Below are positions 32,120-42,569 of a DNA stretch of 64,000 bases, one piece after another; within the stretch, counting starts at the first letter, position 1, and each line of letters opens with the position of its first letter. Position numbers and translations under genes: made by a program. A model generated the notes under the pieces. That model saw only the letters and a program-made list of their open reading frames with translations, had not been told where the DNA came from and did not search any database. This DNA is from Uranotaenia lowii. Lineage: Eukaryota; Arthropoda; Insecta; Diptera; Culicidae. The DNA is taken from assembly GCF_029784155.1 (NCBI RefSeq), contig NC_073691.1, forward strand, positions 139,058,433-139,122,432, read 5' to 3'.

Positions 32120-33860
32120 TGTTCAATCAGGGCCGTAGGAAGAACCGACTCATGGGGGGGGGGTTTTGGTGACTAATGTTTACCTATGATTTTTTACTTA
32201 ACAACTCAGGAATAAAAAAAATTAAAACAAATTATGTTTGTAACTATATGATTATTCATTATTAAGTACTCATTAATATTTTACGTATGAAATGGTATCT
32301 TGAAAAAAAGACACGAATGCCACAAGGATGGAAAAGTGTCATTGACCAAACCTTTAAAAAAAAGTAGCTTTAGAAAAGTGGTCTTAGCCTAAAGGGTGAG
32401 CTATTTTTTTTTTACTAAACCTCTAAAAACAAAATATGAAATTTGCTTCCATCGATGGATAATTTTTTTGAATTTATTTAAAAGTCTTTTAGATCAAAGT
32501 TGTATGATTTGATCATAAAATAAGTTCTTTTTAGGGTAGCCCTCAATTTCTTAAAAATAAACTTATTCAATACTCAAATCAAACAAGCCCAATCTTCTAA
32601 ACTCTTTTGCAAATTCCAAAATTCTAACCTTTGATGAAAATAAATACAATTTTCCAAAAAAAACAGGAAGAGAAAAAAAATACGAATCAAATTTGCTTGA
32701 TGCAAATTTGAACTAAGTTTATGATTTTAGTTTGGAATTTGGCTTTAAAAAAGCTACTATATTAATAATGTTAAACAATACACCATGAAAATAAAAAAAA
32801 TTGTGCAGATTTTTAAGTTAAATCAGGTTCTTGTTTCTGAAACAGGAAATATTTTTCATAAAGAAAAAATGTTTGATTTTTTTTAAATATAATTTGGAAT
32901 ATTTTGCATGAATCAAAACTTAGAAAATTAATTCAAATTCTATTTTATATTTGTGATTTTCAGCTGAATTGTGTGTACATACTAATTCTGATTAAAAACT
33001 TTGAAATCTGGAAATTGAATTGACAATTTTTTAAGTTAATGTTCTCTTGAATTTCTCAACAATTTTATGTTGATTGAAAAACTCATTCACAAGCTGAATC
33101 TTTTTCTGAATTTTAAATCTGAATTTAAACCTGAATCCAAAAATTAAACTTTGAATCTGTTTCTGAATTTCTATACGATTTTTGAAATGTACAAAAAATA
33201 CGATTTAAGAATCTTAATTCCAGATTAGAATTTCATGAGCCAAATCTTAGAGCCCTCATTCATGGATCTATTATTGAAATTCTCTAGTCCTACTTTAATC
33301 TTATCTTCATTATTTCAATCATTTATTTTTTATCTGTTTTATGAATCTGATTGAAAATGAGAATTTCTAATGATGAATCTGAATCTGGTTTTCAATTTTG
33401 AACCGCCTCTTAGAAGCTTTTAATGTTGAAATTTTGTGTTAGAAAAAAAATTAAGAACTTCGAATTTGAATATAGAACAAATCTAGAGTTTGTTTTGATT
33501 AGGTCGTAAAAACCAATGTAAACAAAATTGGGTTATTGGCTGCAAAAGATTAAAAAACATGTTTTCTATGTCAGGTTAAAACTTGGCTTAATTTAATGAA
33601 TGAGTAACTTTGGAAAAATAATTTTAATTTAAGACGTATGATGACTTTTTCATTTTCGAGTGTATTTTGGTTTTTGCGACGTTTTGCACTGCACTGGTTT
33701 GTCGTGCAAAACAAAGGACGCATAATTTCATTTTGGCGAGTTGGTTTATGCGTCCTTGTGTACGTTTACAAAATTTTCTGTGAAAAGTGCTGAATTTACA
33801 AGAATAATTTAAGAATATTAAAAGAAAATCGTTTGCTAAAGTAATTTAAGATTTCTTAGT

Positions 33861-34082
33861 ATGATGGATGGCCATAAATTGTTGCTGGTAAGTAAAATAA
33901 ATAGGTTTTTATTGTGACTGTGAAAATGAATTCCAATTTTCTTATTTAAGAAGGTGCTAGCGATAGATACATACCACGCACGCACTGAACGGTCGGAGGA
34001 AACACAGATAGTAGCCAGCATTATCAAGCCACATTCCCAGTTGATGACAGTCCCATCCAGCAACGATATCGGATCTCATTGA
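33861..34082 (+). CDS. possible two-exon 52-codon frame inside the hAT-like element
   Basis: ATG at 33861 opens nine codons ending before GTAAGT (33888). A 63 bp intron ends TTATTTAAG at 33950, and 43 further codons follow (KVLAIDTYHARTERSEETQ...) to TGA at 34080-34082. The splice signals, intron size and phase are good for an insect gene, but the product is unrecognised. In the next frame the end of exon 2 reads SPIQQRYRIS, weakly like the start of a Ty3/gypsy RT region, so a decayed retroelement is an alternative. Confidence 0.2.
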
Positions 34083-34970
34083 GCGGCTTACTTCCAGGTA
34101 TTACATCGTAGTACTATTTCCTATTACTTTTAGCGTTACTTTACAAGCAATTCAAAATGAAATTGCGAAGGATTAGATCAAATCAATCGATTTTAAAGAT
34201 AAAATTGATCGATTTACAAAAAGACGTTAACGCCAAATCAGTAATGCAAAAGGTCGCAAGTTCTTGTGCACTACCAAGAACGTTCCTAATGCATATTTAG
34301 GTAGTCCAGCATATTCTTCTTCTATATTTGAACTGACTACCGAGTCTACAGGCGTTTTTGAGCAATAATCTTAAAATGAGAATTTTAAAGATGATTCAAA
34401 ACTTCAACCGCGATTTTCTCGAAACATCTCAAGTGGCTCATACGACCTAATCAAAACAAACTCTAGAAATCTCTTCTTTTTCCACATTCGGAAAACTATT
34501 ATCAAAATATTGAAAATGCATTTGATCTTCGAAAAACATGATTCAAATTTCATATGAATGCAAAACCGAAATAGAACACGGGTTTCCTACTTTCTTATGA
34601 TTATTCGAACTGAAAATCAAGAATCCCAAGCTTGATACACCATAAGAAATACGAAAATATGTAGAAATACAATTCTGGTTATAGGAATATGGAACCAGAA
34701 ACTCCAAAATGGGTTAAATTTAAAATTTAATATTCAGACCTGAATTTCTATGATGAGGTTGCCAAGATTGGCCCGGATATTTATTATTGAATTTGGGAAA
34801 AGTCCGATCCGACCCGATTGCCCAGATTTCATTGGAAATGCCCGGATTTTGCCCGGGATGTTTATTTGTTTATGTTTATTTGGTAACAAATCAACGGATC
34901 ACATGTTGATCCCAATGATTAAATGGATACAAAACAAAATAATTAAAATTATAAAAAAAGTTTACACAAA

Positions 34971-37900
34971 CTACCTTGACCTAAACGCTATTAAAATTTT
35001 TCTTCTAAAGGAATCCCTCGATGTACCGAAATCAAAATGTTCAGAGTAACGGTTGAAAGTCTTGATCACACCGATCAATGCACTATTTGCCCCGTAGTTG
35101 TTTTGACGAAGGGGAGTGTAGAGCTGTAAATTCCTGTTCCGTAGTCCTTGAGGTCTGACACTTATGTTGATTGATTCCAATAGCGAAGGGCAGTCAATTT
35201 TCGTTGTCAGGATATCGGAGACAAACAAGGCCCGTGTGACAGCTCGACGGGCTTGTAGCGTGTCTAGGCTAATGAGGTTGCAGCGGTTCTCGTAGCTTGG
35301 AAGGTGGAACGGGTCAGACCAGTTCAAATGGCGTAGAGCATATCGCATAAACCGTCGTTGTAGAGCTTCGATCCGATCAGCGCCATTCTGGTAGAAAGGG
35401 CTCCAAACTGCCGATGCATATTCCAGGATGGAGCGAACGAGGCTGCAGTAGAGGCTTTTCAAGCAGTATACGTCTCTGAAGTCCTTCGTCACGCGGAAAA
35501 TAAAGCCTAAACATCGAGAAGCTTTATCCACTATATAGTTTGTATGTGTCTTGAAGTCAAGTTTTTGATCAAGAATCACACCTAAATCTTTGATGTGGTT
35601 CACACGGGCAATTAAGTGATCCGAAAGGAAATAATCGGCGGAAATGGGATGCCTTTTGCGCGAAAATGTTATGACGGAACATTTATTGCGGTTCAACGCC
35701 AGGCAATTGTTGTTGCACCAGGTAGCGAAAAGGTCGAATTGCCTTTGTAGTGCAGCAGTGTCTTCGGGGCCTTTGATTACGTTGAACAATTTCAGATCAT
35801 CAGCATAGGCGAGTTTGGGTCCGTCGAGCAGTAGAAGTGCGTCATTAAAATAAATAAGGAACACAATCGGTCCTAGATGGCTCCCTTGTGGAACCCCGGA
35901 AGTAGCAGGGAATTGTCTGGAATACGAATCCTTGGTTCGAACGGTCAGTTTTCTTCCGATCAGGTAGCTACGGAACCAATTCAATAGGCAACCACAGATT
36001 CCAAGACGTTCGAGTTTTGCAATAGCAAGTTCATGATTAACTTTGTCAAACGCGGCAGACAAATCTGTGTAGATTGCGTCGGTTTGGATACCCGCTGTAA
36101 AACTTTCTTGCACATAGGATGTAAAGTTCATTAAGTTCGTACTAGTTGAACGCTTGGGCATAAACCCATGTTGGTCATTGGAAAAATACTCCTTGCAGAA
36201 AGAGAAAATGGGGTCCAGAATTACCAGTTCGAATAATTTTGCAATTGCGCATAAGGCAGATATTCCTCTGTAGTTATTTATATCCCTTTTGTCACCTTTT
36301 TTGTGAACAGGAAACATATAAGCATCCTTCCACAGCGAAGGGTAAACTGCTCTGTCCAGCGAAGCTTGAAATATTCGTTTAATTGGAAACAATAAATGGG
36401 GCATAAAGCGTTTCAGAAATGTGGCAGGTATTCCGTCCGGTCCCGAGGAGAGAGAGTTTTTCATTTTTGCAGTTGCCTTTAAAATAGTTTCCTCTTCAAT
36501 TGCAATCATGTTTAAAGATGCGTTTAGGGAAGGAACGTTTCGAACAGCGTTAGCTATTTGATCGGCAGAGATTAAATCAGTGGTAAAAACACTAGAGAAT
36601 TTTTTAGCGAGCAGATTACATATACCGAGATCCGAACTTGCAGTTTCGCCCTCCAAGAACATGTTGGTTGGAAGTCCAAATTCTCTCCGCTGATCTTTAA
36701 CATGTTTCCAGAACGATTTCGGACTATTCTTAAAGTTTCGTTGCAGTCGCGTCAGATAGTTCCTATAGCATCGGCAGCTAGCTTTTTTATACGCAGAATT
36801 AAGTTTACGGTAATGGTCTTTAGCGTCTTGTGTTTTGTGCCTATTATAATAGCGGAAGGCTTTGCATTTTAAAGTTTTCATCTGGCGTAATTCTTTGGTG
36901 ATCCAGGGAGCTCTTGAATTTTCATTCACCAAACGTTTCGGAACATGACGATCAATAATGTAATTGATGACATGTGAAAAAGTTTCAGCCGCGGCATTGG
37001 GATCAGAAAGTGTAAGCTCGGATTCCCAGTCTACAGAGTCTAACACTTCAGAGATAGCTTGAAAGTCTGCGTTTTTATAATCGAGAAAGAATGCAGCTGG
37101 TTTTCTAGAAGAAATATCCAAGCCGGAAACTTCAATTGAGATGAGCAAAGCTGGATGATGACGAACCAATTTGACCAAAGGCACAGGAGCTAATTCAATT
37201 GTCGGCGTTCTAATTCCTTCATTCACGAAACATAGATCAAGCATACGTCCGTTTTCATTCTCGACGCTATTGATCTGACGGAGAGTGGCTGTGCTTAAGG
37301 AGTCAAAAATAGTTTCGGAGAATGCCGAAAATGAGGAACGAGCTGGGTCAGGATATAAAAATCCGCCTTGAGAGGGACACCATTTGATACCCGGTAAATT
37401 GAAATCACCGATGATTAATATGTCGTCTTCAGGTGAGGCAAGCGACGTGACTTTGGTGAGGCAGCTGGAAAACGAATCGGCAATACTCACATCTCGTGTA
37501 CGATCCGGAGGTATATAGACCACACACACAAAGAGCTTCCGGTTACCGAGATCGAGGCGGACCCACACAATTTCCAGATCATCCCAGGAATTGTCGTCGA
37601 TAGACACAGCTTGCAGGGTTGATTTGATGGCCAGTAAAACTCCGCCTCCGGTTGACTTCAGACTGTTACTGGGGCCACGATCGCAACGAAACACGACATA
37701 GTCAGAACTAAAAACCTGACTGGTGAAGGTCCTGGCGTTCAGCCATGTTTCGGTTAGGGCAATAACATCATGGCAGCAGCAGGAAGAGGCCAACAAATAC
37801 TCATTAACGCAAGAGTTAATGCCACCGACGTTTTGGTAGAAAATGCTTATATTGTCACGCCGTCCAGAAGGCATACTGGGTAGTTGTTCGCTGGAAGGTA

Positions 37901-38633
37901 AAATTCCATCACCAAGCGGAAAACTAATCGGAACTGTGTACTTGCCTGCGGAGGCAGGCTGGAGAACCCCGTCACCACAATCAATCTCAGGGCCGAGACG
38001 ACTGCTGACGGTGGCTGGAATCAGCGCGACTGAGTCGATGGGTTCAGGGGACTCCCAAAAGCCTGATTCGTTGCGTCCCGGTGTAGTTAACCCAGTAGAG
38101 ATGGTGAAGTTTACTCCCGACGTTTCCATGCGTGGAACATCTTGCCTCACAGACGGGCCAAAGTAAGGTCTGCAAAGCGAAGGGCAATGACTGGTCGGAT
38201 AAAAGGGTGAACATGAGTACTTGCCTGCATGCACAGGCTGGACAGCCCCGTTGCCTTCTTCGAACACAGGGCCGGGACGGCTGTTGACGCTGGCGGGAAA
38301 CTGCGCGACTGTGACGAAGGGCTCAGGGGCGTCCATTATGCTGAGTTCGGTGCGTCCCGGTGATCCGATCGCCATATGTTCAGATAGTTCCTTTGGCGAG
38401 TGGTTGTCAGGTGTGTTAATCGGCATTTTTTTGGAACATTTCAGGTTAAAATCGAGTTGGAGAGGTCTGCAAATTGAAGGGCAGTCACTGGACGAATCGC
38501 AAAATAAAAAAGAATACTTGCCTGGCAACGGCGGTTGGAGAGCCCCGTTGCCTTCTTCGAGCACAGGGCCGGGGCGACTGCTGACGCTGGCTGGAAACTG
38601 CGCGACTGTGACGAAGGGCTCAGGGGCTTCCAT
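34971..38633 (-). CDS. CR1-group ORF2: endonuclease and reverse transcriptase
   Basis: The frame has 1220 codons with no interruption. The first 260 residues are three imperfect repeats (separate entry). The AP-type endonuclease starts at about residue 265 with IFYQNVGGINS, TETWLN, VYIPPDR, IIGDFNLPGIKW near 409 and RHHPAL. RT follows with VHKKGDKRDINNYRGISALC, GFMPKRSTSTNL, TDLSAAFDKVNH, SGVPQGSHLGP and catalytic YADD near 943, then a thumb region ending AFRSR. Catalytic residues appear intact. The annotated ATG is the first in the frame, but the frame stays open upstream past the ORF1 stop, so the true start or a coupling mechanism is unclear. Confidence 0.9.
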   Translation of the reverse strand: MEAPEPFVTVAQFPASVSSRPGPVLEEGNGALQPPLPGKYSFLFCDSSSDCPSICRPLQLDFNLKCSKKMPINTPDNHSPKELSEHMAIGSPGRTELSIMDAPEPFVTVAQFPASVNSRPGPVFEEGNGAVQPVHAGKYSCSPFYPTSHCPSLCRPYFGPSVRQDVPRMETSGVNFTISTGLTTPGRNESGFWESPEPIDSVALIPATVSSRLGPEIDCGDGVLQPASAGKYTVPISFPLGDGILPSSEQLPSMPSGRRDNISIFYQNVGGINSCVNEYLLASSCCCHDVIALTETWLNARTFTSQVFSSDYVVFRCDRGPSNSLKSTGGGVLLAIKSTLQAVSIDDNSWDDLEIVWVRLDLGNRKLFVCVVYIPPDRTRDVSIADSFSSCLTKVTSLASPEDDILIIGDFNLPGIKWCPSQGGFLYPDPARSSFSAFSETIFDSLSTATLRQINSVENENGRMLDLCFVNEGIRTPTIELAPVPLVKLVRHHPALLISIEVSGLDISSRKPAAFFLDYKNADFQAISEVLDSVDWESELTLSDPNAAAETFSHVINYIIDRHVPKRLVNENSRAPWITKELRQMKTLKCKAFRYYNRHKTQDAKDHYRKLNSAYKKASCRCYRNYLTRLQRNFKNSPKSFWKHVKDQRREFGLPTNMFLEGETASSDLGICNLLAKKFSSVFTTDLISADQIANAVRNVPSLNASLNMIAIEEETILKATAKMKNSLSSGPDGIPATFLKRFMPHLLFPIKRIFQASLDRAVYPSLWKDAYMFPVHKKGDKRDINNYRGISALCAIAKLFELVILDPIFSFCKEYFSNDQHGFMPKRSTSTNLMNFTSYVQESFTAGIQTDAIYTDLSAAFDKVNHELAIAKLERLGICGCLLNWFRSYLIGRKLTVRTKDSYSRQFPATSGVPQGSHLGPIVFLIYFNDALLLLDGPKLAYADDLKLFNVIKGPEDTAALQRQFDLFATWCNNNCLALNRNKCSVITFSRKRHPISADYFLSDHLIARVNHIKDLGVILDQKLDFKTHTNYIVDKASRCLGFIFRVTKDFRDVYCLKSLYCSLVRSILEYASAVWSPFYQNGADRIEALQRRFMRYALRHLNWSDPFHLPSYENRCNLISLDTLQARRAVTRALFVSDILTTKIDCPSLLESINISVRPQGLRNRNLQLYTPLRQNNYGANSALIGVIKTFNRYSEHFDFGTSRDSFRRKILIAFRSR

Positions 38634-38665
38634 AAAGCTTAATTCGGTGCGCCCCGGGGATCCAA
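37935..38665 (-). repeat. three imperfect in-frame repeats upstream of the CR1 endonuclease
   Basis: Minus-strand units start at about 38660, 38370 and 38085, spaced about 290 bp. Each encodes a block of the form SPGRxE, PEPFVTVAQFPASV, SRPGP, EEGNGA, QP, GKYS. The third is more diverged (SPEPIDSVALIPATVSSR). The spacers of the first two also share CPSxCRP. The repeats lie between ORF1 and the endonuclease and stay open in the ORF2 frame. Confidence 0.8.
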
Positions 38666-38679
38666 TCAGCAGATGTCGA

Positions 38680-39524
38680 TCATTGAAATCGTGGGCGAAA
38701 CTGATTGTTTCGGTCGTAGTTGACGAACTCCCGAAAGCTCAGTCCGTTTGGCCAAGTTTCAGGGTCCAAGGCCATATCCTTAAGCTCGAGATCAACGCCA
38801 ACCTTGAACGACACAAAGCGCATAGTGGTTGTATCGGTGCCTTTGGATACGAGCTTAACCACTTGCGTGGTATCCGTTTGTAGGTTGGCCTTAACCATCG
38901 AGGCGACATCGTCCTCGCTCACATCTGGTTTGATGCGCGAAATGTACAACCAAAACAAATTATCTTTTTCGTTGCCACACATGGGAACAGAGACAACGTC
39001 GGAAGAGGATCGTTTTGCACCCAATTTACACGGTTCGCTTATCGGGGCATCTGGAGCACGAAATCTCTTAAGCGCACGACGATAATCAGGGCGGGCGGGT
39101 GTCAGTGTAGGGATTGGAGTGGGTGGTGGCTTAGCACAAGCTTGTTTTATTTCGGAACGAAGTTCAGAAATTGCTTCTGTAAGTTGAGTAATTCCATTCT
39201 TTTCGGGAGGGGGCGCAAAGGCGAGGCTACGAAAGTGAGCGTTTTCGAAAAGCCCAGCGCAGTCGTCGCACATCCAGAATGCGTGCCGCAACAACTTGAG
39301 CATGCTTTCGCCATAATCGCACGGAAGGTATGCAATAGGCAACGAAGAAATTGAATGCAAGTTTTAGCTTTCAATGTTTCACGCCAGGTGTCGCTCCAGT
39401 TACAGAGAGAGAGAGAAAAAAACTCGTAGAACGTAAACAAATAAAGCCTTCCTAGAACAAAACCGCCACTCCAGGTGATAATCACGGCACAAAATTTGCA
39501 CACTTCAAATGTTTTTAGGGACAA
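38680..39524 (-). CDS. CR1-group ORF1, PHD-like and RRM-like protein, probably frameshifted
   Basis: From 39360 the frame encodes LPCDYGESMLKLLRHAFWMC, DDC (the last pair of a PHD-type finger), a Pro/Thr hinge and a C-terminal RRM-like region (LFWLYISRIKPDVSEDDVAS ... MRFVSFKVGVD) ending RPRFQ. The expected first finger cysteines (EVCKFC) are in another frame at about 39505, separated by a CT-repeat. ORF1 is therefore broken by a frameshift or an expanded microsatellite. Its stop (38680-38682) is 47 bp upstream of the ORF2 ATG. Confidence 0.65.
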
Positions 39525-39530
39525 ACTAAA

Positions 39531-39830
39531 ACAATGTTTAGTCGAACACGCACATCAATAAAAGCATAAACACTTATTTACGTATTAAAAAGAGGTATTC
39601 TCATAAAAAAAAGAACAGTTTAAAATTGCTAAAAAATATCACATAACAACAAGATATATCAGTGATGCCAATCCTCATTGATGCCTCCTCCATTGTCCTC
39701 ATTCTCATTCTCAAATGAAACTTAGAAAAAAACAAATAGTATTGTAATTTTTTTATGTGTTCAAAATTTTTGCATCAAGTTTGAAAGAATAATCATTCTA
39801 GATTTTTTATGGGTAATTTCTGGGTTTTGA
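39531..39830. other. AT-rich sequence between the CR1 5' side and the MITE right end
   Basis: It may include the CR1 5' UTR. It contains a CATT/TCATTCTC-rich stretch near 39690-39715. No gene. Confidence 0.35.
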
Positions 39831-40209
39831 CCAAAATTGCCCGGTTTTGCCTGGATTTGGTCAACAATTTTTAAATCGAATACACGGATTCAAAACATTT
39901 GTTCGGCCCGGATACATGCTGTAAAAAAATCTGACAATCTTATTCTATGCACAAGTGAGGAAATTTTGAAAAACTGTAGCAGAATTTTGTACTTGAGGTT
40001 TTTGTATTAGTTTTTAGTCCAGATAGTTACTCTTGAATATCTTTGCTCTACTATCATAATTTGAGTATGAATTTAAAATTTTGAGTGTAGAGTAGAATAC
40101 CTTGCTTGCTTTTTTGGACACTCATGGGGGGGGGGTTTAACCCCCAAACCCCCCCCCCCCCCCGTTCCTACGGCCATGTGTTCAATAAGCTCGAATACAA
40201 ATTAAAACC

Positions 40210-41000
40210 ATGCTAATTAGACTGCCTCAAATTTCTATGGGAAATTCAAAACCTGAGAAATGTTGTGCGCTGCAGGCTAAAATTGATGCTAGGCCTAGTA
40301 CAAGATCTCATGCCAAATTTGGGCCAGATCGGACCACGGGAAGGGGTCGCTCAACGAGCCTGAAGTTTGTATGGGATTTTAAGACATTTTGTTCGGGAGA
40401 AACATGAAAATCCAGTTTTTCATCAATAACTTTGGTTCCCGTCGGCCGATTTCTTTCAAAAACGGGTTTTCTTAAAGCCTGAATTATGACAAATATTTCA
40501 TCCGAAGATTGCATATCTATAAGAGTTAAGATAAAAAAGTTATTAAGCTTCAAAAATGGGGTAACTTTTTTTACGGTGGTATTCATCACTGTTAATGAGG
40601 CATCAATATGTTCGACCGCCCCGACTCATTAACAGTGATGAATACCATCCTTAAAAAAGCTAGCCCATTTTTGAAGCCTTATAACTTTTTTATCTTAACT
40701 CTTATCGATATGCAGTCTTCGGATGAAATATTTGTCATAATTTAGGCTTTAAGGCTGAAGGCTGAAAGAAATCGGCCGACGAGAACCAAAGTTATTGATG
40801 AAAAACTGGATTTACATGTTTCTCCCGAACAAAATGTCTCAAAATCCCATACAAACTTCAGGCTCGTTGAGCGACCCCTTCCCCTGGTCCGATCTGGCCC
40901 AAATTTGGCATGAGATCTTGTACTAGGCCCAGGATCAATTTTAGCCTGCAGCGTATAACTTTTTCAAAAGTCGGGTCATTTGGGGCAGTCTAATGCTAAT
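40210..41000. mobile_element. foldback element, about 365 bp arms, ATGCTAAT duplication
   Basis: The element 40218-40992 (775 bp) is flanked by perfect ATGCTAAT (40210-40217, 40993-41000). Ends are TAGACTGCCTCAAAT and the inverse of TAGACTGCCCCAAAT. The two arms are inverted copies along almost their whole length, with a spacer of about 25 bp around 40595-40620. It is entirely non-coding; the frame at 40308-40589 is antisense arm sequence. An RNA through it would fold into a stem of about 365 bp. Confidence 0.88.
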
Positions 41001-41484
41001 TTGCACCAACTAATAGTAATTAATAAGACAAAAATCGATTGAATTGATGAACAACCAACCATTTTTTTTGGAAAAATTTCAACTCAATTGATTATAACGA
41101 GCTTCAGAAGTTTGTTGCACTTAAGTTTGCAGTTACTTTATATGTCTTAAGAAGTTTATACGATACGAGCAAATGGCAATAAATACACATAAAACCCATC
41201 CCCATGCTGAGTAAAATTAGCGTGTTATAAATATGAAACCAAGATAGGTTCAAATGCGCCAAGCGTGCAAGTTCGGGTTGAAAGCGACCGAACGAGCCAG
41301 TTCCGCAGAGGTTCGCCGATAGCTCCCGAGAAGGCCGCACACGTGTTTTAGAAACCACGCTTGGGCAAACATTTAAAATGCATCCGTTTCCTCAGGGCCC
41401 CATTTCGGAGATTGGCAATCTCCTGCACCGAACCGTCGGAAATAATACCACAGCACCCTGGTAGTCAGGAGACGCCACAGGCGT
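41001..41484. other. unassigned; no supported gene
   Basis: From 41220 composition becomes GC-richer, and a TATAAATATG sits at 41226, but no downstream frame supports a promoter call. It leads into the minisatellite. Confidence 0.35.
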
Positions 41485-42315
41485 AGGGCGATCAACGACC
41501 AACGAGGCGCCAATACTGCAAACCAATCAGCGCCCCTGGCCAAGGGCGGCTAAAGACCAGAAGAGCGGCAGAGACACACAAGTGCCAACCAATCAGCGCC
41601 CCTGGCGAAGGGTGGCTGAAAGCCAGAAGGGCAGCGGAGGTACCAAGGTACCAACCAATCGGCCCCAGGCGTAGGGCGGCCGAAGAGCGACAGAGGCACC
41701 AGGTGCCATCCAATCGGCCCCGGTCGTAGGGCAGCCGAACAGCAGCAGCGATACCACGTGTCATCCAAACGGCCCCGGTCGTAGGGTGGCCGAATAGCAG
41801 CAGCGGCACCAGGTGCCATCCATTCGGCCCCGGTCGTAGGGCGGCCGAACAGCAGCAGCGGTACTAGGTGCCATCCAATCGGCCCCGGTCGAAGGGCGGC
41901 TGAACTCAGCGGTCTCAAGGTGCCATTCAATCGGCTCCGGTCGTATTGTGGACGAACAGTAGCAGCGGTACCAAGGTACCAACCAATCGGCCCCGGTCGT
42001 AGGGCGGCCGAACAGCAGCAGCGGTGTCAAGGTGCCATCTAATCAGCCCCGGTCGTAGGGCGGCCGAATAGCAGCAGCAGGATCAATCGGGGCTATCCAA
42101 TCGGCCCCAGGCTTAGGGTGGCCGAAAGAGCAGCAGAGGTTCCGAGGTGCCATCCAATCGGCTCCAGGCGTAGGGCGGCCGCATAGCAGCAGCGGCACCA
42201 GGTGCCATTCAATCGGCCCCGGTCGTAGGGCGGCCGAACAGCAGTAGCAGTACCAGATGCCATCCAAACGGCCCCGTTTATAGGGCGGCCGAATAGAAGC
42301 AGCGGTGCCAAGGTG
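41485..42315. repeat. GC-rich minisatellite, period about 57 bp
   Basis: About fifteen units share GGTGCCATCCAATCGGCCCC, GGTCGTAGGGCGGCCGAA and a CAGCAGCAGCGG run. Units vary in length and sequence. Minus-strand frames (for example 41550-41930, 41761-42030) are repetitive translations of roughly 19 residues per unit in changing frames, so they are not treated as genes. It stands out sharply from the AT-rich surroundings. Confidence 0.85.
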
Positions 42316-42569
42316 CCATCTTTTTTTTTTAGTTGGTAACCACAGGTGGTAAATCTCGGTTTACGGATTGTATTCCAAGGCACGGCGAGCCACCGCGTCC
42401 CCCCAGTTTGCTACTCTGGGTCCATGGGTACAATGGGAAGACTCATGATATACTCCGTGTATACCCCCTTCTCCTTAAACTCCACCTGGGGCCGCAGACC
42501 TGGTTCCCACCTCGAACTGTTTAATACACTATGCTTCAATAGTGGGAGGTCTATTCGCGCTAATGCACT
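42316..42569. other. GC-rich linker of unknown origin
   Basis: It begins with a T-run (42320-42329) and holds ACTCTGGGTCCATGGGTACA. It looks like a transposon fragment (T-run as antisense poly(A)), but I cannot name the family. Confidence 0.3.

Larger units (their letters stand above)
34860..39530 (-). mobile_element. CR1-group non-LTR retrotransposon, nearly complete
   Basis: The 3' end is near 34860 with a short-repeat tail (AAATAAACATAAAC read on minus). It carries ORF1, a triplicated linker and intact ORF2. The exact 5' boundary is uncertain (39530-39700) and no target duplication was found. Endonuclease and RT motifs resemble mosquito CR1/T1/Q elements. There is no RNase H, as expected for this group. 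Confidence 0.8.
34746..39950. mobile_element. TTGCC-ended MITE with 8 bp duplication, split by CR1
   Basis: The element 34754-39942 begins TGAGGTTGCCAAGATT and ends in the inverse of TAAGATTGTCAGATT, flanked by TTCTATGA and TTCTATGC (7 of 8 match). The interior next to both ends has CCCGG-rich segments as in the intact relative at 50665-51165. Almost all its length is the inserted CR1-group element. Confidence 0.7.
32120..40186. mobile_element. hAT-like element, 8 bp duplication, with nested insertions
   Basis: TGTTCAAT flanks both sides (32120-32127, 40179-40186). The element starts CAGGGCCGTAGGAA and ends in the inverse of CATGGCCGTAGGAA, with G-runs just inside both ends. CAGGG-type termini plus an 8 bp duplication are hAT characters. 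No transposase frame is present; the interior (32170-34745, 39951-40120) is AT-rich. Removing the inner 34754-39942 MITE with its CR1 insert leaves about 2.9 kb. Confidence 0.8.

Noticed and set aside
37843..39085. Long plus-strand frames opposite the CR1 ORFs
   Set aside because: They are antisense shadows; the minus strand has the recognisable endonuclease, RT and ORF1 domains.
41220..41300. TATAAATATG as a gene promoter
   Set aside because: No supported transcript or coding frame follows on either strand, and such strings are expected by chance in AT-rich DNA.
41492..42383. Overlapping minus-strand frames with repeating residues in the GC-rich minisatellite
   Set aside because: They switch frame between units and simply translate a repeat of about 57 bp. 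There is no conserved start, stop or codon-position bias.
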